Assembly (NCBI GenBank): GCA_030018695.1
Contig: JASEHI010000009.1
Span: 1 to 55,481, forward strand
From: Anaerolineales bacterium
GTDB taxonomy: Bacteria; Chloroflexota; Anaerolineae; Anaerolineales; Villigracilaceae
Length of the DNA: 55,481 nt
Direction: 5' to 3'
Position numbers and translations under genes: made by a program. Shown one piece after another: positions 34,971 through 42,961 of this stretch. The notes beneath the pieces were generated by a model, which ran no database searches, had not been told where the DNA came from, and saw only the letters and a list, made by a program, of their open reading frames with translations. The first letter of the stretch is position 1. Every line of letters starts with the position of its first letter.

Positions 34971-35265
34971 TTAGACTATTCATCAAGTCCACATCAATGC
35001 TGTGTTTCGTGCGGAAGATGACCACAATCAGCGCCAGGCCGACCGCCACTTCCGCCGCCGCGACCGCGATGACGAAGAAGACGAAAATCTGACCAGCCAG
35101 CACGTCGTAGGCGCGGGCGAAAGCCACAAAGGCCAGGTTGGCCGCGTTCAACATCAACTCAACCGACATGAAGATAATCAGCGGGTTGCGCCTGATAAGC
35201 ACGCCCAAAGCGCCCAGGGTGAACAGAATGGCGGAAATTGCAAGATAGTAAGCCAGTGGTATCAT
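34963..35265 (-). CDS. nuoK: NADH-quinone oxidoreductase subunit K
   Basis: The 100-residue three-helix MrpC-like subunit of the membrane arm. The conserved glutamates are in [20 protein letters not shown] and [18 protein letters not shown]. The ribosome site GGAGA precedes the ATG. Normal length. Confidence 0.95.
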   Translation of the reverse strand: MIPLAYYLAISAILFTLGALGVLIRRNPLIIFMSVELMLNAANLAFVAFARAYDVLAGQIFVFFVIAVAAAEVAVGLALIVVIFRTKHSIDVDLMNSLKG

Positions 35266-35280
35266 GAAAGTCTCCGGATC

Positions 35281-35341
35281 GTATCCCGTAAAACGTAATG
35301 CGCAAAACGTAATTTACGTTTTACGTTTTACGTTTTACGTT
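35281..35341. repeat. CGTAAAACG / TTTTACG spacer array
   Basis: CGTAAAACGTAATGCGCAAA words face repeated TTTTACG words, making a hairpin-prone tract between nuoK and nuoJ. Confidence 0.85.
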
Positions 35342-35863
35342 TCACGATTCTCCTTTCTCTTTTTTCGTAAGCACAATCACACCCACCATCGCCACCAGCA
35401 GCAGGACAGAGGTGACTTCAAACGGCAAAAGATACTGGTTGAAGAGCGACAATGCCATCGCCTGGATGGCCTCGGGCGCATTGACCTCCGCGCCGGGGTT
35501 GGCTAGTCCAGCGGTGATATGCAGCCGCTGGAAAAGCAGGTAGCCCGCCTCCGCCAGCAGGACCGCCGCCAGCCCAATCGCCAGCGGACGCTGCCAGGGC
35601 AGCACCTCGCCTTTGGGCAGTTTCTCCGCGCCGAGCAGCATGATGACGAAAAGGAACAGCACCATGATGGCCCCGGCGTAGACCGTCACCTGCGCCATGG
35701 CAATGAACGGCGCGCCGAGCATGAGATAGAAGATGGCGACCGTGGCAAAGTTCAGCACCAGGAACAGCGCCGCGTAGATCGCGCTGCGACTGGCCAACAT
35801 GCCGAGGGCGGTCAGGATGGCGACGACAGCCAAAACGATAAACAAGATGAGAGTTAAGTCCAT
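35342..35863 (-). CDS. nuoJ: NADH-quinone oxidoreductase subunit J
   Basis: The 173-residue five-helix membrane subunit, with the characteristic pi-bulge helix region IAMAQVTVYAGAIMVLFLFV followed by IMLLGAE. The start at 35863 is the ATG after AAAGG; an upstream in-frame GTG is less likely. It sits between nuoI and nuoK as in most operons. Confidence 0.94.
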   Translation of the reverse strand: MDLTLILFIVLAVVAILTALGMLASRSAIYAALFLVLNFATVAIFYLMLGAPFIAMAQVTVYAGAIMVLFLFVIMLLGAEKLPKGEVLPWQRPLAIGLAAVLLAEAGYLLFQRLHITAGLANPGAEVNAPEAIQAMALSLFNQYLLPFEVTSVLLLVAMVGVIVLTKKEKGES

Positions 35864-35876
35864 AAGCACCTTTGGG

Positions 35877-35990
35877 TAGTGGATCAGGGATTAGTAGATT
35901 AGTGATTGGTACATTAGTCGCCAAGTCCAAATTACTAATTTACTGCTCTACTGATCTACTAATTTACTAATCTACTAATCTACTAATCAC
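35877..35990. repeat. CTACTAAT spacer array
   Basis: GATTAGTAGATTAGTGATTG words face ACTAATTTACTGCTCTACTG and then repeated ATCTACTA words. The tract fills the gap and overlaps the last codons of nuoI, whose C-terminus ends SVPEMKDPSD. Confidence 0.85.
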
Positions 35991-36501
35991 TGGGATCCTT
36001 CATTTCGGGCACCGAGCGGGTGAACATGCCAGGCCCGGTCTTCTGCGGGGTCGGCTTGCCAGCCGCCGGGACCGGTTCGATGAACATGTCCTTCGTGTAG
36101 ATCGCCGCGCGGCGATTCGTGAAGGTCAGTTCATACTGGTCGCCGAGGACGATGGCCTCGGTCGGGCAGGCATCCTCGCAGAAACCGCAGTAGATGCAGC
36201 GCAGCAGGTTGATCTCATAAGTGCTGGCATAGCGGTCGCCGGGCGAGTAGCGTACCTCAGCGCTGTTTTCAGAGGCCTCGACGAAGATGGCGTCCGCCGG
36301 GCAGGCCGCCGCGCACAGCGCGCAGCCGATGCACTTCTCCAGCCCGTTGTCATAGCGTTTCAGCACATGAAGGCCGCGAAAGCGCGCTTTGACCGGGCGT
36401 TTATGCTCCGGGTACTGAGTCGTGACCTGCTTTTCGAACATCGAACGCAGCGTCGTCCACAGGCCGCGCCTCAGTTCGATGAGAGGTTCAAGCACGCGCA
36501 T
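35983..36501 (-). CDS. nuoI: NADH-quinone oxidoreductase subunit I
   Basis: The 172-residue ferredoxin-like subunit carries the two 4Fe-4S clusters N6a and N6b: CIGCALCAAACPADAI and CIYCGFCEDACPTEAI. It lies in the peripheral arm next to NuoB. GAGGAG precedes the ATG, and the start overlaps the end of nuoH by 14 bases. Confidence 0.96.
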   Translation of the reverse strand: MRVLEPLIELRRGLWTTLRSMFEKQVTTQYPEHKRPVKARFRGLHVLKRYDNGLEKCIGCALCAAACPADAIFVEASENSAEVRYSPGDRYASTYEINLLRCIYCGFCEDACPTEAIVLGDQYELTFTNRRAAIYTKDMFIEPVPAAGKPTPQKTGPGMFTRSVPEMKDPSD

Positions 36502-37600
36502 ATTCTTTTCTCCTCAGTTCGCGGTCAATCATCGCAATCGTAAAAACACCTGCCAGTAAAGAGAGCGCCGGGACAGTCCAGATCAAGAGCGGATTGACCT
36601 GCTCGGCCAGCAGGATGCCGGCCGCGGTGATGAAGACAATCGCCAGCGAGAGCGGCAGCATCACCTTCCAGCCAAATGCCATCAACCGGTCATAGCGGAT
36701 GCGCGGGAAGGTGGCGCGTACCCAAATCATCCCGAAGAGCAAAATGACCAGTTTCAGGAGCATGTAAATCGGTCCGAGCCACGGATAGGTATCCACGAAC
36801 GGGCCGCGGAAACCGCCGAAGAAGAGCGTCGCGCCGATGGCGGAGATGGCAATCATCTTGTCGTACTCGGCCATGAACAGCAGGGCAAACTTCATGCCGG
36901 AGTACTCAACGTGATAACCGGCGGTCAGTTCCTGCTCGGCCTCGGGCATGTCGAACGGCGGGCGGTTGACCTCCGCCAGCGTCGCAATCAAAAAGATGGC
37001 CGTCCCGACCGGCTGGAGCAGCACGAACCAGAGCGTTCTTTGCGCCTCGACGATGTCCAACATGCGCATCGAACCGGCCAGCATAATGGCGGAAATGAAG
37101 GCCAGCCCGAGCGACATTTCGTAACTGATCATCTGCGCCGAGGAGCGCAGGCCGCCCATCATGGCATATTTGTTGTTGGATGACCAGCCCGCCAGCACCA
37201 CGCCGTAGACCGCAATCGAGGCCACCGACATGATGTACAGCACGCCGACGTTGATGTCGGCGATGTATAGGGTGATGACGCGCCCAAACATCATTATTTC
37301 GCTGCCCCACGGCACGACCGCCGTGATGACCAGCGCCGGGACGAGCGTAACGACCGGGGCCAGGATGAAGAGCAGTTTATCCGCCTTTGCCGGTATCAGT
37401 TCCTCTTTGAAAATCAACTTGATGGCGTCGGCGATGGGCTGGAGAATGCCCCACGGGCCGGCGCGATTGGGACCGATGCGCACCTGGATGCGCGCCAGCG
37501 CCTTGCGCTCGTAGAGCGTCAGGTAGGCAAAGCCGCCCAGCAGCACCAGCACCAGCACAAAGCCTTTGATGAGCCATTCGATAAGCAGAGCAAACGTCAT
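36488..37600 (-). CDS. nuoH: NADH-quinone oxidoreductase subunit H
   Basis: The 370-residue membrane subunit helps form the quinone chamber. Seen are ERKALARIQVRIGPNRAGPW, GILQPIADAIKLIFKEELIP and the Glu-rich loop NRPPFDMPEAEQELTAGYHV that lines the proton/quinone link. Eight helices are expected. AAGG lies before the ATG. It overlaps nuoI. Confidence 0.96.
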   Translation of the reverse strand: MTFALLIEWLIKGFVLVLVLLGGFAYLTLYERKALARIQVRIGPNRAGPWGILQPIADAIKLIFKEELIPAKADKLLFILAPVVTLVPALVITAVVPWGSEIMMFGRVITLYIADINVGVLYIMSVASIAVYGVVLAGWSSNNKYAMMGGLRSSAQMISYEMSLGLAFISAIMLAGSMRMLDIVEAQRTLWFVLLQPVGTAIFLIATLAEVNRPPFDMPEAEQELTAGYHVEYSGMKFALLFMAEYDKMIAISAIGATLFFGGFRGPFVDTYPWLGPIYMLLKLVILLFGMIWVRATFPRIRYDRLMAFGWKVMLPLSLAIVFITAAGILLAEQVNPLLIWTVPALSLLAGVFTIAMIDRELRRKEYARA

Positions 37601-37614
37601 TGATAACCTTCCTT

Positions 37615-37700
37615 TACGTTTTACCGAGTAGGCCTTCGGCGCTTTACGGATTACGTAAAACGCAAAACGTAAGTGGTAGCGCAGTTAGCTACCAAAAACG
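37615..37700. repeat. Mixed palindromic spacer between nuoG and nuoH
   Basis: The tract combines TTACGTTTTACCGAGTAGGC, the CCTTCGGCGC palindromic word, CGTAAAACGCAAAACGTAA words and GGTAGC...GCTACC. Confidence 0.8.
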
Positions 37701-37705
37701 TAATA

Positions 37706-40180
37706 TCAGGCAGCCTTTATCTTAGCGACCATCGGCCCCGCGATGGGGACGCCCATACTGCGCGGCACCAGCGCCACCATAACCGGTACGGTCGGGTCGA
37801 GTCGGACCTCGAGCCTGTTCCCGTTTAACTCGACCTGTTCGCCTGCCGCGAGGCCCAGTTTCTGCGCCGAGTCGGGGTGCAGAAGAATATGCGCCCCGCC
37901 GGTGCGCGCCTTCAACAGCGCGGACGTGGCAACCGTGATGCCCAAATCGTAGAGACGCGTTACCGGCACGGCCAGCCAATGGTCTTCATCCGGGCGGAGG
38001 GGCTTGCCCTCACCCCTGGCCCCTCTCCCAGTGGGAGAGGGGGACAAGGCGAGGATCACACCCAACCCCTGCTTATTCTCATAAGTCGTACCGCCGTAAT
38101 ACAAATCGCCGCGCCCGACGATCGGCCACTGCTCGGTTGTCTCAGCCAGCTCGCGGTAGGAGATACCCGCAAAGGTCTTGACCGTCGCGGCCATCTTATC
38201 CATCACCCGCGCCGCAAAGCGGCCTTCGAGTTCGAGACCAAATTCGGCGGCAATCTGGGCAGTGATGACAAAGTCAGCGCGAGATTGTCCACGCGCCGGA
38301 ACCGCCGGATAAAAGCGCTGGGCGCGGCGTTCACCCGAGGTGAACGAACCCTCGCGCTCGGTGACGGCCTGCGCGGGCAGGATGACATCGGCGAGTTTGG
38401 CGGTTTCGGTTAAAAAGAGTTCCTGCACGATGATAAAAGGTGCGGGATGCGTGGAACGTGATGCGTGCTGCGGGATGCGTGATGCGTGATGCGGGATGCG
38501 TGATGTGAGCTCGGGATTATCGCCAAATGGGTCGGCGCCGGCAATGTAAACGACATTGGCCTTCTGGAAAACGGCCTTCAAGTCGGCAACCGGCTTGAAA
38601 CCCAATTCCCATGCGCCCTGGTCGTTGGCGCGCGGCCAGACGCCGATGAGACCGTTGTTCGGCTTGCCGGCGCGGGATTTGACCAGTTCGGCGCAGGCCG
38701 CGGCGAGAGCGGACGAACCGTCCAACCCCAGGCCGTCGCTGCCATAGAGAACAACCAGATTCTCAGCCGAGGTGATCGCCTCGCCAACATGGGCTTTCTT
38801 TGCCAGTCCGCAGATCGTTTCGGCTTCATCGCCATACGAATAACGAACGACGAATTGCGAGTATTTCTCGAGTTTGGTCTCACGCGCATTGGCGAGTATC
38901 AACGTCGCGCCGCGTTCGGCGGCCTGCTTGAGGCGCAGATACCAGATGGGCGCCTCGTTGTACAGGTCTGAGGCAACCACAAGAATGGTCGTTCCAATTC
39001 CCATTTCGGCAAAGTTCGTGCCTGCCGGGACGCCATACGCGGTGGTCAATTCGCCGCCGCCCATCTGAGTGTACAACAGCGCCTCGCCGCCCAATCCATC
39101 CGCGAGTTGCTTGAGATTGAATAAATCCTCATTGGATAGGCGTCCGCTGGCAAGGACAACCGCCTCGCCTTTGGCGTCCGCCAGTTTGCCGGCAACCAGG
39201 CCCAGCGCCTTATCCCAGGAAACCAGGGCCAACTTGCCATCCTTGCGCGCCAGCGGCGTTGCCAACCGGTGCTCGTTTTCGGTGAAGTGATGGGCAAAAC
39301 GGCCCTTGTCGCAAATCCAGATTTCGTTGACCGCTTCATTCTGGCGCGGCATGACCCGCTTGAGGACCACCTTGCCGCCCGATTTCGCCTCGCGGCGTGT
39401 ATTGAGGGTGACATTGCAGCCCACCGGGCATTGCGAGCAAATCGAGGCGGCCGCCTTCATCTCCCACGGACGCGCCCCGAAGCGGAAGTCCGCCGTCGTC
39501 AGCGCGCCGACCGGGCAGATGTCGGTCGTGTTGCCGGAAAAGATCGAGTCGAAGCCCGGCTCCGAGTTGGTGATGATGTCGGTGGCGCGGCCGCGCTGGT
39601 AGAAAGCCAGCACCGACTCACCCGCGATTTCATCCTGGAAGCGGATGCAGCGGGCGCACTGGATGCAGCGCTCGCGGTCGAGCCAGATGAGGTCGCCGAG
39701 CGGGACACGCTTGTCGGCGTGCTGTTTCTCGTCATAGATAAAGCGGCTTGCGGGCGCGCCGTGCGCCAGGGTCAGGTTTTGCAGTGGGCACTCGCCGCCC
39801 TTGTCGCAGACCGGGCAATCGAGCGGGTGCGAGGTGAGCAGGAACTCAAGTATCTCTCGCTGGTTGGCTTTGGCTTTTTCAGAAGCCGTTAGCACAACCA
39901 TGCCATCAGAAACAGGCGTGGTGCAGGCAGTCTCGAGTTTCGCCCCGAACTGGATTTTGGGCTTGCCATCTTCCATCACTACCTGACCGGTGGCGCGGTC
40001 AACGACCGGACGCCCAACCTCGACCAGGCACTGGCGGCACATACCGACCGGTTCCATCTTCGGGTGGTAGCAAAAGACCGGGATGTCAATGCCGATTTGC
40101 TTGGCCGCGTTGACAATCAGCGTGCCTTCCGACACGGCGACTTGCTGGCCGTCAATGGTTAGTGTTACCTGTTTGGTCAT
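37706..40180 (-). CDS. nuoG: NADH-quinone oxidoreductase subunit G with two repeat-derived inserts
   Basis: The 824-residue electron-transfer subunit of the NADH module. The N-terminal 2Fe-2S ligands (VFCYHPKMEPVGMCRQCLVE), the His-Cys 4Fe-4S site (HPLDCPVCDKGGECPLQNLT), a second 4Fe-4S site (CIQCARCIRF with a later DICPVGAL) and the molybdopterin-oxidoreductase-like site (CSQCPVGCNV) are present. Two stretches do not belong to the family: SRIPHHASRIPQHASRS near residues 556-580 and LSPSPTGRGARGEGK near 711-727. Both are encoded by repeats inserted in frame in the C-terminal part, away from the clusters. GGAG precedes the ATG. Confidence 0.95.
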   Translation of the reverse strand: MTKQVTLTIDGQQVAVSEGTLIVNAAKQIGIDIPVFCYHPKMEPVGMCRQCLVEVGRPVVDRATGQVVMEDGKPKIQFGAKLETACTTPVSDGMVVLTASEKAKANQREILEFLLTSHPLDCPVCDKGGECPLQNLTLAHGAPASRFIYDEKQHADKRVPLGDLIWLDRERCIQCARCIRFQDEIAGESVLAFYQRGRATDIITNSEPGFDSIFSGNTTDICPVGALTTADFRFGARPWEMKAAASICSQCPVGCNVTLNTRREAKSGGKVVLKRVMPRQNEAVNEIWICDKGRFAHHFTENEHRLATPLARKDGKLALVSWDKALGLVAGKLADAKGEAVVLASGRLSNEDLFNLKQLADGLGGEALLYTQMGGGELTTAYGVPAGTNFAEMGIGTTILVVASDLYNEAPIWYLRLKQAAERGATLILANARETKLEKYSQFVVRYSYGDEAETICGLAKKAHVGEAITSAENLVVLYGSDGLGLDGSSALAAACAELVKSRAGKPNNGLIGVWPRANDQGAWELGFKPVADLKAVFQKANVVYIAGADPFGDNPELTSRIPHHASRIPQHASRSTHPAPFIIVQELFLTETAKLADVILPAQAVTEREGSFTSGERRAQRFYPAVPARGQSRADFVITAQIAAEFGLELEGRFAARVMDKMAATVKTFAGISYRELAETTEQWPIVGRGDLYYGGTTYENKQGLGVILALSPSPTGRGARGEGKPLRPDEDHWLAVPVTRLYDLGITVATSALLKARTGGAHILLHPDSAQKLGLAAGEQVELNGNRLEVRLDPTVPVMVALVPRSMGVPIAGPMVAKIKAA
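37995..38045. repeat. Palindromic repeat inside nuoG (GGCCCCTCTCCC type)
   Basis: CCCTCACCCCTGGCCCCTCT followed by CCCAGTGGGAGAGGGG forms a hairpin of the kind scattered through many bacterial genomes. On the coding strand it gives the peptide LSPSPTGRGARGEG. Confidence 0.88.
38440..38512. repeat. GATGCGTG word array inside nuoG
   Basis: At least seven head-to-tail GATGCG(T/G)G words run in frame through nuoG and encode a His/Ser/Arg/Pro repeat peptide absent from the family. Confidence 0.88.
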
Positions 40181-40199
40181 TCATGAACTCCAACACGGT

Positions 40200-40320
40200 C
40201 TGCGCGTTCGCAGGTTATCAAGTTAGCAAGTTTGCAAGTTATCAAGTTATCAAGTTATCAAGTTATCAAGTTATCAAGTTAGAAGGTTTGCAGGTTTGGA
40301 AGTTCGCAGGTTTATTATTT
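40200..40320. repeat. AAGTTATC spacer array
   Basis: Eight or so tandem AAGTTATC words change into AAGGTTTGCAGGTTTGG words. It lies between nuoF and nuoG and ends at the MITE. Confidence 0.9.
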
Positions 40321-40433
40321 GGGTGTGTTTCATTTCAGTTGACACAACCGTCCCGAAGGTTTTGAAAGACGGCTAAATTGGTTCAATTCAACCTTCGGGA
40401 CGTTCTTTCTTTCAACTCATTTGAAACACACCC
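40321..40433. mobile_element. 113-bp MITE, copy 2
   Basis: The copy differs from that at 8157-8269 at one base (GGTTC for GGCTC). It has the same GGGTGTGTTTCA / TGAAACACACCC ends and is flanked by the perfect 9-bp direct repeat TTATTATTT. It is inserted in the nuoF-nuoG gap, inside the operon, and its hairpin would be transcribed. Confidence 0.93.
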
Positions 40434-40470
40434 TTATTATTTCGAAGGTCCATTCCTTCTGCTCTTCGAC

Positions 40471-40600
40471 TTTCCAACTTGCCAACCTTCCAACTTTTCA
40501 ACTCATTACTTTCCAACTTGCCAACCTTCCAACTTTTCAACTCATTACTTTCCAACTTGCCAACCTTCCAACTTTTCAACTCATTACTTTCCAACCTTTC
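40471..40600. repeat. Three-copy 39-bp tandem repeat after nuoF
   Basis: The 39-bp unit starting TTTCCAACTTGCCAACCTTC repeats exactly at 40471, 40510 and 40549, with a partial fourth copy at 40588. The array reaches the nuoF stop codon. Confidence 0.9.
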
Positions 40601-41843
40601 AATCTTCCAAACCGAAATCTTTTGGAAATCTCTCAATCGCAGTGGTGACGGCCATCGTCGAAAACTCGCCCAGCGGACACAGGCACTTGTTCTGCATCTG
40701 TTTCGCCACGCTGCGCAGCAGTTCCACGCTCTCCTTCGTCTTCTCGCCATGCTCGATGCGCTCGATCAAGTGGAGCATCCAGTAGCAGCCTTCGCGGCAG
40801 GGAGTGCATTTGCCGCACGATTCGTGCTTGAAGAAGTGGAGTGTCTTGTTGATGACCCAGTCAATCGAAACGGTATCATCAATGACGATGACGGAAGCCG
40901 AGCCGAGGTCCGCGCCCAGCGCCCGGACGGAGGCGTAGTCCATCGGCGTGTCGAGGGCTTTGTCGTCGGCTACGATGAACGCGGAGGACGCACCGGCGGG
41001 CATAATCGCCTTGATCGGACGGTCGTCAATGATGCCGCCGCCACAGTTGCAGATGAGTTCGCGGAAGGTCGTGCCGAAAGGCAGTTCGTAGTTGCCAGGC
41101 TTTTTGACGCGCCCCGAGAGCGAGAAAATCTTCACCCCGGCGCTGTCGGCTGTGCCGAGCGACTTGTACCACCCCGCGCCTTTGGCGATGATGAGCGGGA
41201 GGTTGGTCAGCGTCTCGACGTTGTTGACCACGGTCGGCTTGCCGTAGAGACCGTAGACCGCCGGGAAGGGCGGGCGGATGCGCGGCTGGCCGCGGCTGCC
41301 TTCCATCGATTCGAGCAGGGCGGTCTCCTCGCCGCAAATGTACGCCCCCGCGCCGAGGTGGGTGTGGATGCGCAGGGAATAATCCGTGCCGAAGAGCTTG
41401 TCGCCGAGAAAACCAGCCTTTTCCATTTCTTCGATGCGCTTGTCCAGTTCAGCCGCCACCGGCCAGAACTCACCGCGCAGGTAGACGTAGGCCACGTTGG
41501 CCTGCACAGCATAAGCCGCGATGGCCACGCCCTCCAAAAACTGGAAAGGATTGCTTTCCATGATCTCGCGGTCTTTGAAGGTGCCAGGCTCAGACTCATC
41601 CGCGTTGGCGACCACGTAATGCGGCCAGATATTATTCGGGATGAATGACCACTTGACGCCGGCCGGGAAGCCCGCCCCGCCGCGTCCGCGCAGCCCGGAG
41701 GCCTTGACCGCGTCGGTCACTTCGCCGGGCTGCATCTTTGTAACGGCTTTCTTGAAGGCCTCGAAGCCGCCGTGCTGCTGGTACACGGCTAACTTGTGGA
41801 GGTTGGGGATATCGCGGTGACAGAGGAGGAGATGTTCGGTCAT
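40599..41843 (-). CDS. nuoF: NADH-quinone oxidoreductase subunit F
   Basis: The 414-residue subunit binds NADH and FMN and holds cluster N3. Seen are GRGGAGFPAGVKWSF (NADH site), YLRGEFWPVAAELDKRIEEM, AGAYICGEETALLESMEGSR (FMN site), and the C-terminal 4Fe-4S ligands SCGKCTPCREGCYWM plus CLCPLGEF. No clear ribosome site is visible; it starts 6 bases after the antitoxin gene and may depend on translational coupling. Confidence 0.96.
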   Translation of the reverse strand: MTEHLLLCHRDIPNLHKLAVYQQHGGFEAFKKAVTKMQPGEVTDAVKASGLRGRGGAGFPAGVKWSFIPNNIWPHYVVANADESEPGTFKDREIMESNPFQFLEGVAIAAYAVQANVAYVYLRGEFWPVAAELDKRIEEMEKAGFLGDKLFGTDYSLRIHTHLGAGAYICGEETALLESMEGSRGQPRIRPPFPAVYGLYGKPTVVNNVETLTNLPLIIAKGAGWYKSLGTADSAGVKIFSLSGRVKKPGNYELPFGTTFRELICNCGGGIIDDRPIKAIMPAGASSAFIVADDKALDTPMDYASVRALGADLGSASVIVIDDTVSIDWVINKTLHFFKHESCGKCTPCREGCYWMLHLIERIEHGEKTKESVELLRSVAKQMQNKCLCPLGEFSTMAVTTAIERFPKDFGLED

Positions 41844-41849
41844 GGCAAT

Positions 41850-42074
41850 TTACGCGTACTCGTACAACGGAATGTTTTTGACCGGCCGTACGCGGTGCTC
41901 AAGCAAGTTCTCGATTTTCCTCACCGTCTCAACATCCAATAGAACATCACAACACACCGAACAGACCTCGGCAGGCACGTGATCGAAAACGACCACCTCT
42001 TTGTGGTAGCGAACAGTATGAACGATCAACCGTTTTTCGTATTCACCAGGGCATTCCTGGATACTGCACTTCAT
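41850..42074 (-). CDS. YgiT-type zinc-finger antitoxin
   Basis: A 74-residue protein with two cysteine pairs (CSIQEC and CSVCC) and the ending TVRKIENLLEH, typical of the small YgiT-type zinc-finger proteins that pair with DUF4258 or MqsR-like toxins. AAAGGAGG precedes the ATG at 42074, which overlaps the toxin stop by 4 bases. The longer upstream reading is rejected. The pair sits between nuoE and nuoF. Confidence 0.8.
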   Translation of the reverse strand: MKCSIQECPGEYEKRLIVHTVRYHKEVVVFDHVPAEVCSVCCDVLLDVETVRKIENLLEHRVRPVKNIPLYEYA

Positions 42075-42403
42075 TTCTGCCTCCTTTGCGTGGGGGTGAG
42101 CCACTTTGGTGGCTTTGGCTCGTAAACCGTGATCACGATCAACACTGGCTGAACCGCCGTACATACAATATGCACTGGCCGACCTTCTTTGGTTACACCA
42201 TTGAGCAAACAGCATGGGCCTCGACGATGTACAGGATAGTTCTCGAGAATAGTTGCTGAAGTAATTCCTTCAACAACATCCGCCAGCGTAAAATCCTCTT
42301 CGGTCATCTCCTGATGAGCATGTTGGGTAAGACGCAGTTGGTCCGCGGCTGCCTGTTGCCGAATTCGAGACAGAATTGCGCCTGTGTCAGCACACTCATT
42401 CAT
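42071..42403 (-). CDS. DUF4258 toxin-like protein
   Basis: A 110-residue protein with the DUF4258 pattern (RLTQHAHQEMTEEDFTLADV, then GRPVHIVCTAVQPVLIVITV and YEP), a RelE/MqsR-like fold expected to be an RNase toxin. Its partner antitoxin overlaps its stop by 4 bases. It starts 8 bases after the nuoE stop codon, so the pair is transcribed with the nuo operon. Confidence 0.8.
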   Translation of the reverse strand: MNECADTGAILSRIRQQAAADQLRLTQHAHQEMTEEDFTLADVVEGITSATILENYPVHRRGPCCLLNGVTKEGRPVHIVCTAVQPVLIVITVYEPKPPKWLTPTQRRQK

Positions 42404-42410
42404 GGTGTGT

Positions 42411-42920
42411 TTACCCCTGCTGTGAGAATTGCTCTTTCCGGCGTATTTCTTCGATTAGCCCCATCGCGCTCTCCACCGTCTGGTTCTCGTGGTATTCGAG
42501 GCCTTCACTGGACTGCATCTGGAACATCGGCGCCTTGTCGCACCCGGCCAGGCACATCACCGCCTCGACCGTCACCAGGCCGTCGGAGGTGGTCTCACCA
42601 ACTTTGACGCCGAGATTGCCGCACAGTTCCTCGAGGAACTTGTCCGCGCCGCGCAGGGCACAGGGCAAATCAGTGCAGACCTGCATCCGGTATTTGCCAG
42701 CCTCTTCGTCGAGGAACAGCGTGTAAAAGCCGATGATGGAGGCCACTTCGGTGGGGGCGATTTCCAGCATGGCGGCAATATCCTTCATCGCCTCTTTGGT
42801 GATGTAGCCGCCGTCGCGCTGCGCCAGATAGAGCAGCGGCATGACCGCCGAGCGTTTCTGCTCCGGCGGATACTTTTCCAGAATTTTCTTCACTTCCTCA
42901 GGATACTTTTCAGCAAGCAT
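42411..42920 (-). CDS. nuoE: NADH-quinone oxidoreductase subunit E
   Basis: The 169-residue subunit carries 2Fe-2S cluster N1a, with ligands in CTDLPC and CLAGCDKAPMF. The N-terminal helical part (EEVKKILEKYPPEQKRSAVM) is normal. GAGG lies before the ATG. Length and order match the family. Confidence 0.96.
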   Translation of the reverse strand: MLAEKYPEEVKKILEKYPPEQKRSAVMPLLYLAQRDGGYITKEAMKDIAAMLEIAPTEVASIIGFYTLFLDEEAGKYRMQVCTDLPCALRGADKFLEELCGNLGVKVGETTSDGLVTVEAVMCLAGCDKAPMFQMQSSEGLEYHENQTVESAMGLIEEIRRKEQFSQQG

Positions 42921-42961
42921 AAAACCTCACACGTGACACCGGAACACTTGACACTTGACAC

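Noticed and set aside
40200-40600. CRISPR array
   Set aside because: The repeats are contiguous words or 39-bp tandem units with no unique spacers, and no cas genes are present.
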